Below are positions 17,884 to 27,157 of a stretch of 64,000 bases of DNA, in pieces. Both the position numbers and the translations under genes were made by a program. Numbering within the stretch: the stretch's first letter is position 1; the number at the start of each line of letters is the position of its first letter. The DNA comes from Ulvibacterium sp. (GTDB taxonomy: Bacteria; Bacteroidota; Bacteroidia; Flavobacteriales; Flavobacteriaceae). Location: the NCBI RefSeq assembly GCF_028285715.1, contig NZ_JANQOO010000021.1, positions 124,001-188,000 on the forward strand, given 5' to 3'. The notes below the pieces were generated by a model, which worked only from the letters and a program-made list of their open reading frames with translations, had not been told where the DNA came from and did not search any database.

Positions 17884-19049
17884 GGAGTTCATTTCTAAAG
17901 TTTCTGGGTCTACTAGTGCTTGTTTCCATCTGCTCGTCGGTAGAGGCTCATGATAAAAATATGCAATTGAATAAAATGGAAAAAATCCAAAAACCGCTAC
18001 GCGTCGGCGTGGTAGGACTGGTCCATACCCACGTACATTGGATTCTGGGCAGGGAAAAACTGGGTGATATCGAAATTGTTGGGATTGTGGAACCCAATAG
18101 GGAGCTTGCCCAACAATATGCCGACCAACATGGATATTCCATGAATATTGTTTTCGCTTCCTTGGATGAGATGGTCAAAGCGGTAAAACCTGAAGCTGTA
18201 ACCGCATTCAACTCCATTTACGATCATTTGGAAACCGTGAAATATTGCGCTCCCTTGGGTATACACGTTATGGTAGAAAAACCTTTGGCTGTTAGTTGGG
18301 AACATGCCCAGGAAATGATCGCTTTGGCCAAAAAACACAAAATCCATTTGCTTACCAATTATGAGACCTCTTGGTACGGGAGTAATCGAAAGGCCTATGA
18401 GCTAATTAATTCCGAGAACAAAATTGGGAACATCCGCCGGATGGTTTTCCATACAGGTCATTTTGGTCCCATTGAAATAGGGTGTAATCCGGAGTTTTTG
18501 GAATGGCTTACCGATCCTGTTTTAAATGGTGGCGGTGCCTTAACGGATTTTGGTTGCTATGGTGCCAATTTGGCGACTTGGTTTATGCAAGGACAAGCAC
18601 CCGAATCCGTTACCTGCATCACCCAACAATTAAAGCCCCATTTTTATCCCAAAGTGGACGACGATGCTACCATAATACTGGACTACCCGGAAAATCAAGT
18701 CATCATACAAGCTTCTTGGAATTGGCCACATCATGTAAAGGACATGGAAATCTACGGAACCACAGGTTATGTAATTTGCAAAAATGCAAATGCCATGAAA
18801 ATCATGACAGGCAGAAAGCAAGAGTCCACCTCCCTTGAGGCAGATCCCCTCCCAAAAGGTTTTCATGATCCTTTCGCCCTGTTGCAAAAAGTAGTACAGG
18901 AGCAACACCAATTACCGGAATATGATGTCTCGTCCCTAGAAAATAACAAAATAGTCATGCAGATATTGGAAGCTGCAAAACACTCGGCGGAGACCCACAA
19001 AACCATCATTTGGAAAGACATGTTTCCAAAGACGGCCTCAGGCAAGTGA
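17880..19049 (+). CDS. Exported Gfo/Idh/MocA family oxidoreductase (atypical nucleotide motif)
   Basis: A 389-residue oxidoreductase with a cleavable signal peptide (about residues 1-23, ending VEAHD), so probably periplasmic. The Rossmann region reads RVGVVGLVHTHVHW: the usual second Gly of GxGxxG is Val and a His-rich turn follows, which is unusual. The VEKPLAVSWEH motif is present, as is the C-terminal GGGALTDFGCYGANL region typical of the family. Cofactor use may be altered, or another cofactor arrangement compensates. Starts on an ATGA overlap with the esterase gene, in the exported oxidoreductase operon. Substrate unknown. Confidence 0.82.
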   Translation: MRSSFLKFLGLLVLVSICSSVEAHDKNMQLNKMEKIQKPLRVGVVGLVHTHVHWILGREKLGDIEIVGIVEPNRELAQQYADQHGYSMNIVFASLDEMVKAVKPEAVTAFNSIYDHLETVKYCAPLGIHVMVEKPLAVSWEHAQEMIALAKKHKIHLLTNYETSWYGSNRKAYELINSENKIGNIRRMVFHTGHFGPIEIGCNPEFLEWLTDPVLNGGGALTDFGCYGANLATWFMQGQAPESVTCITQQLKPHFYPKVDDDATIILDYPENQVIIQASWNWPHHVKDMEIYGTTGYVICKNANAMKIMTGRKQESTSLEADPLPKGFHDPFALLQKVVQEQHQLPEYDVSSLENNKIVMQILEAAKHSAETHKTIIWKDMFPKTASGK

Positions 19050-19093
19050 AAATTCGATGAAGCAGGGAGGCTGGGACCAACAAAGTAAAAGGA

Positions 19094-20827
19094 ATGGGAA
19101 AAACTATTGAAATCGATAACGCCGTGTCCCATAAAAGTCCGGACCTCGCGGATAACACTAAGTGGGATACGATTGTCATCGGTTCCGGTGCAGGAGGGCT
19201 GGCAACGGCGATTTGTTTGGCCAGGGCCGGACAAAACGTCTTGGTACTGGAGCAACACGATGTCCCCGGTGGATGGTGTCATAGTTTTTATTTGGATGGC
19301 CATAGATTTACCCCTGGAGTACATTATGTAGGGCTTTTGGCTGAAGGTGAGGCTACGAACGACCTTTACAGAGGTCTGGGTATAGCCAATGATCTAGTAT
19401 TTTTTAGGATGAATCCCGATGCCTACGAACATGCCTGGATCGGGGAAGAGCGATTTGACTTTCCCTCGAACCTTGAACAATTGATCGATAGGCTTTCGGA
19501 ACGTTTTCCGGAGGAAAGAAAATCCATTCATACCTATTTGAATTTGGTCCGGAACGTAAGTGTACAATTGTATTCCTTACCTTATTTCAAAGGTTTTTGG
19601 CAAAAACTTACCATTCCGTACAAAACAAGGCATATGGGTAAATATGGACTTTTTAGTGTAAGAAAGGTCATTAATTGGCATATCAAAAATCCGTTGCTCA
19701 AAAATATCCTTAACATCCAATGCGGTGACCATGGCCTTCAACCTAAAAAAGCAGCCTTTCCATTGCATTGTGCATTAATGAGCCACTATTTCAATGGGGC
19801 CTATTATCCTATGGGTGGCGGTGGTGCCTTGATAAAGGCCATGACAAATGCGTTGAAAAAACACGGAGGATGTCTACAGACTAGCACAACCGTAAGTCGA
19901 GTCTTGACCCAAGGCCATAGGAAAAAGCAAGCGATAGGAGTAGAATTGGAAAACGGCCAAATTCTATATGCAGATACCATAGTTTCCAACGCGGATCCGG
20001 GAATTACGTACTTGAATTTGGTGGGAAGGGAAAACCTAAGTTCCAAACTTCAAAAGAAACTGTCAAGGACCAAATACTCCTGCACATCGCTGATGCTTTT
20101 TTTGACCGTTGCAATGGATTTACGCAAGGCCGGTCTGGATTCTGGGAACATCTGGTTGATGCCCAATAAGGATACGGATGATCTTTACAATGACCTTATG
20201 ACCCCAAATCTTTCCGATGGGGAAGCTTTTGAAGCTATGTTCATCAGCTGTACCTCCTTAAAAGACCCCGTTAGTTATGATGGAAAGCATCATACCATAG
20301 AGGCCATCACTTTGATCGATTACTGCACCTTCGAGAAATACAAGGAAGAGACCGATCCGCGATCCAAGGACTATCTTAAATTTAAGGAACGACTTACCCA
20401 AAAAATGCTCAATGGCCTTTCAAAGGCCATCCCAGGAATTAGAGATCATATTGTGCAGATGGAATTGGGAACCCCGATTACCAATGAGTATTATATCAAT
20501 ACTACACGCGGCAATGTTTATGGAACCGAGAAAAGCCTAAGGCATATAGGCCCCTTCGCCTTTAAGGCGAAAAGCGAAATTGAAAATCTATATTTATGTG
20601 GGGCAAGTATTCTATCCCATGGAGTGGCAGGCGCTTCCCATTCCGGGGTGGATACGGCGGCAATTATTTTGGGACGCGATGCGGATGAACTAAAAAAGCC
20701 GCAAGAGGATCAACATGTAAGGGTTTATGAGGCGGAATGCCCCGACAATTATCCGGATTGGATGTTGAAAAAAATGGAGGTAAAAAGAGCTAGGGCAATT
20801 TCTAAAACAACCCAAGAGTCCGTTTAG
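19094..20827 (+). CDS. Phytoene desaturase / retinol saturase-like FAD oxidoreductase
   Basis: Cytoplasmic or membrane-associated FAD enzyme of 577 residues. The dinucleotide-binding motif IVIGSGAGGLATAICLAR starts at about residue 28, followed by LEQHDVPGGWCHSF, diagnostic of the phytoene desaturase/CrtI/retinol saturase superfamily. The C-terminal FAD box is LYLCGASILSHGVAGASHSG. No signal peptide is visible. Relatives desaturate or saturate carotenoids or retinoids, but no carotenoid gene is nearby. The gene lies 44 bases after the Gfo/Idh gene and closes this plus-strand run. A role on the block's sugar substrate cannot be excluded. Confidence 0.8.
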   Translation: MGKTIEIDNAVSHKSPDLADNTKWDTIVIGSGAGGLATAICLARAGQNVLVLEQHDVPGGWCHSFYLDGHRFTPGVHYVGLLAEGEATNDLYRGLGIANDLVFFRMNPDAYEHAWIGEERFDFPSNLEQLIDRLSERFPEERKSIHTYLNLVRNVSVQLYSLPYFKGFWQKLTIPYKTRHMGKYGLFSVRKVINWHIKNPLLKNILNIQCGDHGLQPKKAAFPLHCALMSHYFNGAYYPMGGGGALIKAMTNALKKHGGCLQTSTTVSRVLTQGHRKKQAIGVELENGQILYADTIVSNADPGITYLNLVGRENLSSKLQKKLSRTKYSCTSLMLFLTVAMDLRKAGLDSGNIWLMPNKDTDDLYNDLMTPNLSDGEAFEAMFISCTSLKDPVSYDGKHHTIEAITLIDYCTFEKYKEETDPRSKDYLKFKERLTQKMLNGLSKAIPGIRDHIVQMELGTPITNEYYINTTRGNVYGTEKSLRHIGPFAFKAKSEIENLYLCGASILSHGVAGASHSGVDTAAIILGRDADELKKPQEDQHVRVYEAECPDNYPDWMLKKMEVKRARAISKTTQESV

Positions 20828-20973
20828 CCCCCTCATTAAAACTATTGCACATATTTTGTTTCCTTTAGGGCAATATTGTTCGGAATTATGTGCCATTTGC
20901 TGACCTGACCCAATCGTTTTGTCTAGTTGAATTTATTGAATAAATTACCGTGTATTTGACGATATCCTGCGTT

Positions 20974-22413
20974 ATGAAAAAAAGTATTCCATTAGGTTTT
21001 GCGGTATTGATGCTAGGTGCCTGTGGCGAGATCAAAAGAGAGCAGCCTGAAGCCCCTGAAGTTAGCCAACTCCCCAATATAATCTATATCCTGGCAGATG
21101 ATTTGGGATACGGGGATCTTGGAAGTTATGGACAAGAAAAAATACGTACCCCGCGGCTAGATCTAATGGCACAAAATGGTATCCGTTTCACCAACCACTA
21201 TGCGGGTAATACGGTATGCGCCCCATCAAGGGCTTCTTTAATGACCGGTTTGCACCAAGGTCATGCACCGGTGCGGGGAAATAGCAATAATGTATTGATT
21301 TCCGATGATTTTACCTTGGCGGAAATGTTCCAAAAAACCGGGTATGCCACGGCCCTAATGGGAAAATGGGGCCTAGGCGAAGTAGGTTCCACAGGAGAAC
21401 CTTCCGCACAAGGATTCGATACCTATTTTGGTTACTTGAATCAGATACATGCACACAATTATTATCCCGATCATCTGATAAAGGACGGAAAAAAAACACC
21501 TTTGAATAACAAGGTAATCTTCGCTCAGGAAGGCTATGCCAAGGGAATAGGCAGTGCTGCGACCGAAAAGAATGCATATTCACATTCCCTAATCATCAAA
21601 GAGGCGTTACAGTTTTTGGCTGCCCCAAGACAAAGACCTTTTTTTCTGTATCTCCCCTTGACCATTCCCCACGCCAATAATGAGGGAGAATTAACGGCCG
21701 ATCATGGTATGGAGGTACCGGATTTAGGTATTTACGAGGAAAGAGACTGGCCAGAGGCCGAAAAGGCCAAAGCGGCCATGATAAGTCTCCTGGATGCCGA
21801 TGTGGGTAGAATATTGGATAAATTAAAGGATTTGAAACTGGATAAAAATACCTTGGTAATCTTTACCAGTGATAATGGGCCCCACAAGGAAGGGGGTGTA
21901 GACCCGGAGTTTTTCGATAGCAACGGTACCTTAAAGGGCACCAAACGGGATTTGTATGAAGGGGGCATCCGAGTTCCGTTTATTGCCCAATGGCCCGGAA
22001 AAATAGCGCCGAATACCGTATCCGACCTTCCGAGCGCTTTTTGGGATATGTTACCCACCTATGCAGACGTAATTGGGTATTCTTTGGACGCCAAAACGGA
22101 TGGTATCTCCTTTCTCCCTACCCTTTTAGGACAATCCGATGCGCAAAAAGAACACAATTATTTATACTGGGAATTTGCGGAAAGTAACCATGACGCTCAG
22201 GCCATACGTAGCGGAAAATGGAAGTTACTCTATATCTACAAGTCGGACTCATGGGAACTCTATGACCTATCCATAGACTTGGGAGAGGAAAATAATCTTA
22301 TTGAAGAACATCCGGCCGTTGCCAAAAAACTGAAAGCATATATGGAGGAGGCGCATGTTTATGATTCGGATTACCCTTTGGAGGGCGAGCTTGAACCCGC
22401 AACCAGTTTATAA
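20974..22413 (+). CDS. S1 family sulfatase (lipoprotein)
   Basis: Exported arylsulfatase-family enzyme, 479 residues, removing sulfate esters from a glycan. The ATG at 20974 gives a lipoprotein signal (LMLGAC, Cys about residue 17); a GTG at 20950 would add a pointless leader. Metal ligands: LADDLGYGDLG at the N-side and TSDNGPHKEGG. The active-site Cys is C82 in CAPSRASLMTG, a CxPSR motif that is oxidised to formylglycine by a maturation enzyme not seen here. It is transcribed alone on the plus strand, convergent with the DUF5060 gene. The sulfatase subfamily cannot be assigned by eye. Confidence 0.93.
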   Translation: MKKSIPLGFAVLMLGACGEIKREQPEAPEVSQLPNIIYILADDLGYGDLGSYGQEKIRTPRLDLMAQNGIRFTNHYAGNTVCAPSRASLMTGLHQGHAPVRGNSNNVLISDDFTLAEMFQKTGYATALMGKWGLGEVGSTGEPSAQGFDTYFGYLNQIHAHNYYPDHLIKDGKKTPLNNKVIFAQEGYAKGIGSAATEKNAYSHSLIIKEALQFLAAPRQRPFFLYLPLTIPHANNEGELTADHGMEVPDLGIYEERDWPEAEKAKAAMISLLDADVGRILDKLKDLKLDKNTLVIFTSDNGPHKEGGVDPEFFDSNGTLKGTKRDLYEGGIRVPFIAQWPGKIAPNTVSDLPSAFWDMLPTYADVIGYSLDAKTDGISFLPTLLGQSDAQKEHNYLYWEFAESNHDAQAIRSGKWKLLYIYKSDSWELYDLSIDLGEENNLIEEHPAVAKKLKAYMEEAHVYDSDYPLEGELEPATSL

Positions 22414-22587
22414 AATTCAGTTGTCACTTTTTGGCTTTAAAATTTCAATAGATTTAAGTTCTCCGCTCAAAAGTTTCCCGTCTTTTCCAACGGATTTTCG
22501 GCTTCAAGATCAACTGGATGATGTGGCCTTCCTAAAACCAAAATCAAATTCCTGGAATACCATATAAAGTATGTAACCCGGTTGAGG

Positions 22588-24396
22588 CTACTTCCTTTGA
22601 ATCCAAACTACCCAATCCTTGTCCCGCTCCCGCTTTACAGGGGGTTTGCCAAGGGATTGCTTTCCGGAACCGGATATGGATATTACCTTTCCCTGCTGTA
22701 GGGTTCCACCCAGACGAGGATTGTACCAAGAAACCTCGTAATCGCCATTAGAAGCTCCTAAATCCAAAATGGACTCACCTCCATTTTTTAAATACACCAC
22801 ATAGTTTTCCCCAGTTTGTGACAAAACGTAATCTCCTTCCGAGGAGATAAGGGAATCATCGGATGCCATGTTCCAAAAGGGAATGTTGTTTTCCTTAAAA
22901 AAATCAAGGCATATTTTGCCTTGGTCCCAGAAAAGATCTCTGGAGCGATAATCCTCACAGGTTAAATCGGAATGTGGATGTTCATAGCCAAAATACCATT
23001 CCGTGCCCCATGCACCTGCCATCATAGCTCCCCAAAGACCATTTTTTCGGGCATTATCATGTTCAGGGTCTTCTGCATCGGGAATCAAGGAATGTTTATG
23101 ATCCCCAGGTTCATCACAGGCCACGGCCCAAATTTTACCAGCTTTCCCGGATTCGTTCAGAATCCTTAAAACAGATTTATGCACATTGCTAAAATCAGCT
23201 TTATTGGTCTGTAAGGAAGCCCCGGTAAACTTTGTGTTAGGCCCATAAATCCCATCGTACCAAGCCCCATTGTGAATTACCAGATGGTGTTTATAGGGAT
23301 CCATGGAGAACACATATTCAGCCAATCGAATTCTTTCGGCCGCATCCAAGGGAAAGGTTGGCGGGGTCTCGGTCCAGTCACCGGTTTCCTCGGCCAAGTT
23401 CCAATTCATGGCCAAATGATGTCCAAAACGTGCAATGAGCTCACGATAATACAATTTAGTGTACAGTCCGGTACCACCATTGTCCAACAAACCTTGGTTT
23501 TCAAACTCCAAGGTTTTAAAATGTAAAAACATACCTAATTTATCGGCATGTTCAAAAAGGATTTCCCATTGATCCAATTTTGAAGTATCAAACCGATCCC
23601 AAGTGTCATAGTCTACATAGGGAAAAACGTTTTGATCGTCACCGCCAATATTCATCGTCAAAAATGAGAAAGCGTTCATTCCCTTTGAGGCCAAATAATT
23701 AATTGCGCCTATGATTTCCTTTCCTTTCCCGTTTTTCCATGTAGGGTCTCCTTCTTTCCAATCTTGCCTATGTGCCTCCCATTTCTTGACCAATTCGTCC
23801 TTATGGCCATCATCTTTAAAAGTGCCATCAAACTGATCATAGGCCAATAGGTTTTCAGGAGCATCAGATCCACATTTTAAGAAATACTCCCCATTTTGAA
23901 ACCTTAGATAGCGTTCACTAATGTATTGCAATCTTCCCTTTCCCCTAAAATCCCTCCCGGTCTTGTCCGTTTCACCTATGCGAATACTCCCCGTTTTGCC
24001 ATCCATATATTCTGCACTCTTGATCTTTTCCGATGTACGTACTGCGGCCCATTTTCCTTTTTTAAAATCCACCTCGTATGTCCACTCCCCTTCTTTATCA
24101 GGTGCAAAGTGGACTTTCCAAATGTTTCCGGCTTCCGCACCGGTATTGGCGGCGTTCCCGTCAGAAGCAAAGTACCCAGGAACTACGAGCTTTTCCTGAG
24201 ACGCGGAATGTGTAAACGTAACGTTCAAACGATAGTTCAAAAAGGGATTTTCCTCGGCGCTTTCAGAAGTTTGTGGTCCATCAAAGACCAGTGTTACCTT
24301 ATGCCATTTTTTAAGTTCACCTTGAACTATCTGGGCATGTAGCCATGACAAGGACATAAACAAAACAACGAAAATGGATAATGATAGTCTGTTCAT
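22588..24396 (-). CDS. DUF5060 glycoside-hydrolase-like protein with collagen-binding-like domain
   Basis: Exported protein of 602 residues with a cleaved signal (ending LHAQ, about residue 21). Order of parts: DUF5060-type beta domain (about 25-115, LVFDGP and EGEWTYEV), a TIM-barrel-like catalytic region (about 140-490, with NYLASKGMNAFSFL, MNWNLAEETGDW and WAVACDEPGDHKH, whose acidic residues are candidate catalysts), and a C-terminal beta domain of the putative collagen-binding type (GENYVVYLKNGG, SWYNPRLGG). Related proteins occur in polysaccharide loci and are thought to be glycosidases; substrate unknown. It is the last gene of a four-gene minus-strand operon with a sulfatase. Confidence 0.83.
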   Translation of the reverse strand: MNRLSLSIFVVLFMSLSWLHAQIVQGELKKWHKVTLVFDGPQTSESAEENPFLNYRLNVTFTHSASQEKLVVPGYFASDGNAANTGAEAGNIWKVHFAPDKEGEWTYEVDFKKGKWAAVRTSEKIKSAEYMDGKTGSIRIGETDKTGRDFRGKGRLQYISERYLRFQNGEYFLKCGSDAPENLLAYDQFDGTFKDDGHKDELVKKWEAHRQDWKEGDPTWKNGKGKEIIGAINYLASKGMNAFSFLTMNIGGDDQNVFPYVDYDTWDRFDTSKLDQWEILFEHADKLGMFLHFKTLEFENQGLLDNGGTGLYTKLYYRELIARFGHHLAMNWNLAEETGDWTETPPTFPLDAAERIRLAEYVFSMDPYKHHLVIHNGAWYDGIYGPNTKFTGASLQTNKADFSNVHKSVLRILNESGKAGKIWAVACDEPGDHKHSLIPDAEDPEHDNARKNGLWGAMMAGAWGTEWYFGYEHPHSDLTCEDYRSRDLFWDQGKICLDFFKENNIPFWNMASDDSLISSEGDYVLSQTGENYVVYLKNGGESILDLGASNGDYEVSWYNPRLGGTLQQGKVISISGSGKQSLGKPPVKRERDKDWVVWIQRK

Positions 24397-24438
24397 CGTA
24401 TTTTTTTAAAATTTAGCAAATCAGTCCGATGGGTACTC

Positions 24439-26007
24439 CTACTTTAATTCCAGTTGCTGGATTTCCGTATCTCCCATACCCCGAACAGCTTCAAAAGCAG
24501 TAATCATCTCCTGCAATTTTTCGGGCTCCTTTTCTGCCAGGTTATTTTGCTGTCCGATATCATCCTTGAGGTTGTAAAGTTGATAGTCATCCGCATTGGC
24601 CAATTCAATATTTACATTTTCACTGATCGCCGGCCCCTCATAGGGCGGAATCATTGCCCAATCGCCTTTGCGAAAAGCCGTTCTGGAAGTAGCTTCTATA
24701 ACGAGTTCATCCCGACCGGTTTGGGTTTTACCCAATAAAACATCCGATAAATTCTTGCTGTCATCGGTGCTTTCATCGCTGCCTACCAAAGCGGCCAAGG
24801 ACGAAAATAAATCCAGTTGGGATACCATGGCACCCGAAACTCCAGGATTAATTTTCCCTTTCCAATAGGTAAGGAATGGGACGCGGGTTCCCGCTTCGAA
24901 CAGACTATACTTTCCTCCTCTTAAGTCACCTGCCGGTTTGTGATTTCCTAATTTTTCGACTGAATCGTCATAATATCCATCATTGACCACCGGACCATTA
25001 TCACTGGAGAATATAATCAGGGTATTTTCCAATAATCCTTCGGTCTCCAATGTTTTTATGAACTCACCGATTGCCCAATCCGCTTCAACGATAACATCTC
25101 CCCTTGGCCCCATTCCGGATTTACCCACGAATCTAGGATGTGGGGTACGGGGTACATGCGGTTGTTGTAAGGCATAGTACAAGAAAAAGGGAGTGTCTTT
25201 ATGTTGCTTTACAAAGTCTTGGGCTTTGGCCAAAAAATAGTCGGCCATATCCTCGTCTATCCATTTGGCCGCTTCCCCACCTTTCATAAAACCAATACGG
25301 GGAATTCCGTTCACAATACTGTTGTTATGTCCATGGTGCCATTTCATTTTTAGCATTTCAGGGTTTTCAAGGCCAGTGGGTTCGCCAGGGAAATTTTTTG
25401 TATAATCCACCTCTATAGGGTCATTGGGATCCAAATTTACTACATGACCATTTTCAATGTAGACGGTGGGCACCCTATCTTGGGTAGCTGCCAAGATATT
25501 GCTATAATCAAAACCAATTTCATTTGGACCTGGGGCGATTCGTTTGTTCCAATCTACATTTCCATTTCCCAGTCCCAAATGCCATTTTCCAACGATACCC
25601 GTTTGGTAACCCTGTTCTTTCAACATCCTTGGAATGGTAGCTTGTGTCGTATCGATTATCAACGGGGCCGTCCCGGGAAGGATTTTTGCTCTTTTGTTAC
25701 GCCAAGGGTAAATCCCTGTCAACAAAGCATACCTACTAGGGGTACAGGTTGCGGAGGAAGCATATCCATGGGTAAATCGAAGGCCACCATTGGCCAATTT
25801 ATCCAAATTGGGTGTTTTTAATTCAGTGGCACCGTAGGCCCCCATTTCTCCATAACCTAAATCATCCGCATATAGTATAATGATATTCGGTTTTGAGATT
25901 TCGTTCCCCGTTATTTTTTCCTTCTTCTGCTCTCGCTTGCAAGCCAGTATACCGACCAATACCAATAAATAGATAGAAATGAAGTGTCTTTTTTTAATAT
26001 AGGCCAT
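24439..26007 (-). CDS. S1 family sulfatase (lipoprotein)
   Basis: Exported sulfatase, 522 residues from the ATG at 26007, which gives a lipoprotein signal ending VGILAC (Cys about residue 23); the upstream extension is basic and unlikely. Metal-site motifs are LYADDLGYGEMGAYG and FSSDNGPVVND. The formylglycine Cys is C88 in CTPSRYALLTG. Full length, no defect. It lies 31 bases after the unknown protein gene in an operon with the FAD oxidoreductase and the DUF5060 protein, which suggests the four act on one sulfated glycan. Subfamily not assignable by eye. Confidence 0.93.
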   Translation of the reverse strand: MAYIKKRHFISIYLLVLVGILACKREQKKEKITGNEISKPNIIILYADDLGYGEMGAYGATELKTPNLDKLANGGLRFTHGYASSATCTPSRYALLTGIYPWRNKRAKILPGTAPLIIDTTQATIPRMLKEQGYQTGIVGKWHLGLGNGNVDWNKRIAPGPNEIGFDYSNILAATQDRVPTVYIENGHVVNLDPNDPIEVDYTKNFPGEPTGLENPEMLKMKWHHGHNNSIVNGIPRIGFMKGGEAAKWIDEDMADYFLAKAQDFVKQHKDTPFFLYYALQQPHVPRTPHPRFVGKSGMGPRGDVIVEADWAIGEFIKTLETEGLLENTLIIFSSDNGPVVNDGYYDDSVEKLGNHKPAGDLRGGKYSLFEAGTRVPFLTYWKGKINPGVSGAMVSQLDLFSSLAALVGSDESTDDSKNLSDVLLGKTQTGRDELVIEATSRTAFRKGDWAMIPPYEGPAISENVNIELANADDYQLYNLKDDIGQQNNLAEKEPEKLQEMITAFEAVRGMGDTEIQQLELK

Positions 26008-26038
26008 ATTGATGGTTTTATTTCTTTGGATTTTTATG

Positions 26039-27157
26039 TTATTGTTCCTGTTCCTCCAGATAATTTTTAACCAAATAGGAATACGCTTCGCTTTCCGAAT
26101 CGGCAAAAGAGCGCAAGTTCTTGAGCAATTCCGGGGTGTGCTTTTTCGGTGAAAGAAATTCCAGAAATACTGTTATTTGATTCTTTGTCAATGCCCCAAG
26201 TCTGGTAGAAACAATATCCGTCACAAATGGCGGAGCACTTTCCAAATGTCGCAATAACAAACTGCGACTGCCAATATCTATCTCAGAAAAAGCCTCCCAA
26301 AATGGTTTTTGCAAGTCTGGTGAGTTTTGGTATTTATCCGGTAGCTCCTTGGCCATAATACTTCGTACCAATGGAACCGCCGTTTTAAAAATATGCACTA
26401 GCTGCGAGTGATGTTCAATGAATTGGCTTGGATCCATTTCCTTCAAGGCAAAGAGTTGATAGCTGGTATTTTTGCTATAGAGCATGCCCATCAACATATC
26501 AGTATTCAAAATCGAAAGGGTATAGGCCTTTATTTTGTCCCGAATATTCCCATGGGCCAAATGCCAGGCCACATAACAGGAATAGAGTGCACCGGAAACC
26601 ACGGATTCCTTTACTTCGGCCACCGTTGCACCGGAAAGTGCATCCACCCCGTTTACATTCCGCATGATAGGCTTTTCTACCAGCTGATCCAGCTTTCTCC
26701 TTTTTAATACTGATTTATCATCGGTCAATAGTTTATGGAGTTTCTCATAATCCGCCTTTTGGAATTCGTCATGGTCGTGCTTGGTCAGTGGAAGTTCCGG
26801 ATATGTATCAAAACCGGCGTATTCACCCAATAAGGTCCAATATAGGCGAATATGCATCAATTTACATTCCCCATCGGCACAGACCGGAGTAGCGATATCT
26901 GAAGCATAGAGGACAGGATCTTCGTTCTCGTTAATCATGGCCGCAACTTCCTGTGCATTGAAGGAATCGACCTCAATGAACAAATCCGCTTTTTTTTTCA
27001 ACAATCTTGTGCCCGATTTCCATTCCAACAGATAATACTCCGGAGCCCTATCCAAAACCTCATTGTATGTTTCAGTTGGGAATGACTTTTGAAATTCCCT
27101 TCCCCCATTGGATAAAAAGAGGGTGAAAACAAATAGGAAGGTCAACAAAAATTTCAT
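26039..27157 (-). CDS. Exported protein of unknown function with an FMN-binding-like motif
   Basis: I do not recognise a named family. The 372-residue product has a signal peptide (about residues 1-18). The N-terminal half has alpha/beta character, with CADGECKLMHIRLYW and VNGVDALSGATVAEV (about residue 170). The last resembles the flavin-attachment motif of FMN-binding domains (DALSGAT), with Thr as the attachment residue. The C-terminal half (about 230-372) is helical and repeat-like, possibly HEAT-like. The gene overlaps the FAD oxidoreductase gene by four bases (ATGA), so the two proteins are coupled and may form a redox pair. Flavin attachment is inference. Confidence 0.6.
   Translation of the reverse strand: MKFLLTFLFVFTLFLSNGGREFQKSFPTETYNEVLDRAPEYYLLEWKSGTRLLKKKADLFIEVDSFNAQEVAAMINENEDPVLYASDIATPVCADGECKLMHIRLYWTLLGEYAGFDTYPELPLTKHDHDEFQKADYEKLHKLLTDDKSVLKRRKLDQLVEKPIMRNVNGVDALSGATVAEVKESVVSGALYSCYVAWHLAHGNIRDKIKAYTLSILNTDMLMGMLYSKNTSYQLFALKEMDPSQFIEHHSQLVHIFKTAVPLVRSIMAKELPDKYQNSPDLQKPFWEAFSEIDIGSRSLLLRHLESAPPFVTDIVSTRLGALTKNQITVFLEFLSPKKHTPELLKNLRSFADSESEAYSYLVKNYLEEQEQ

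Noticed and set aside
22417-22503. Short minus-strand open stretch that looks like a protein C-terminus (GELKSIEILKPKSDN).
   Set aside because: Only about 28 codons, bounded by stops on both sides, with no start codon or recognisable family; may be a gene remnant but cannot be supported.
26008-26106. N-terminal extension of the sulfatase ending at 24439.
   Set aside because: A basic, signal-less leader overlapping the upstream gene; the ATG at 26007 gives a lipoprotein signal.
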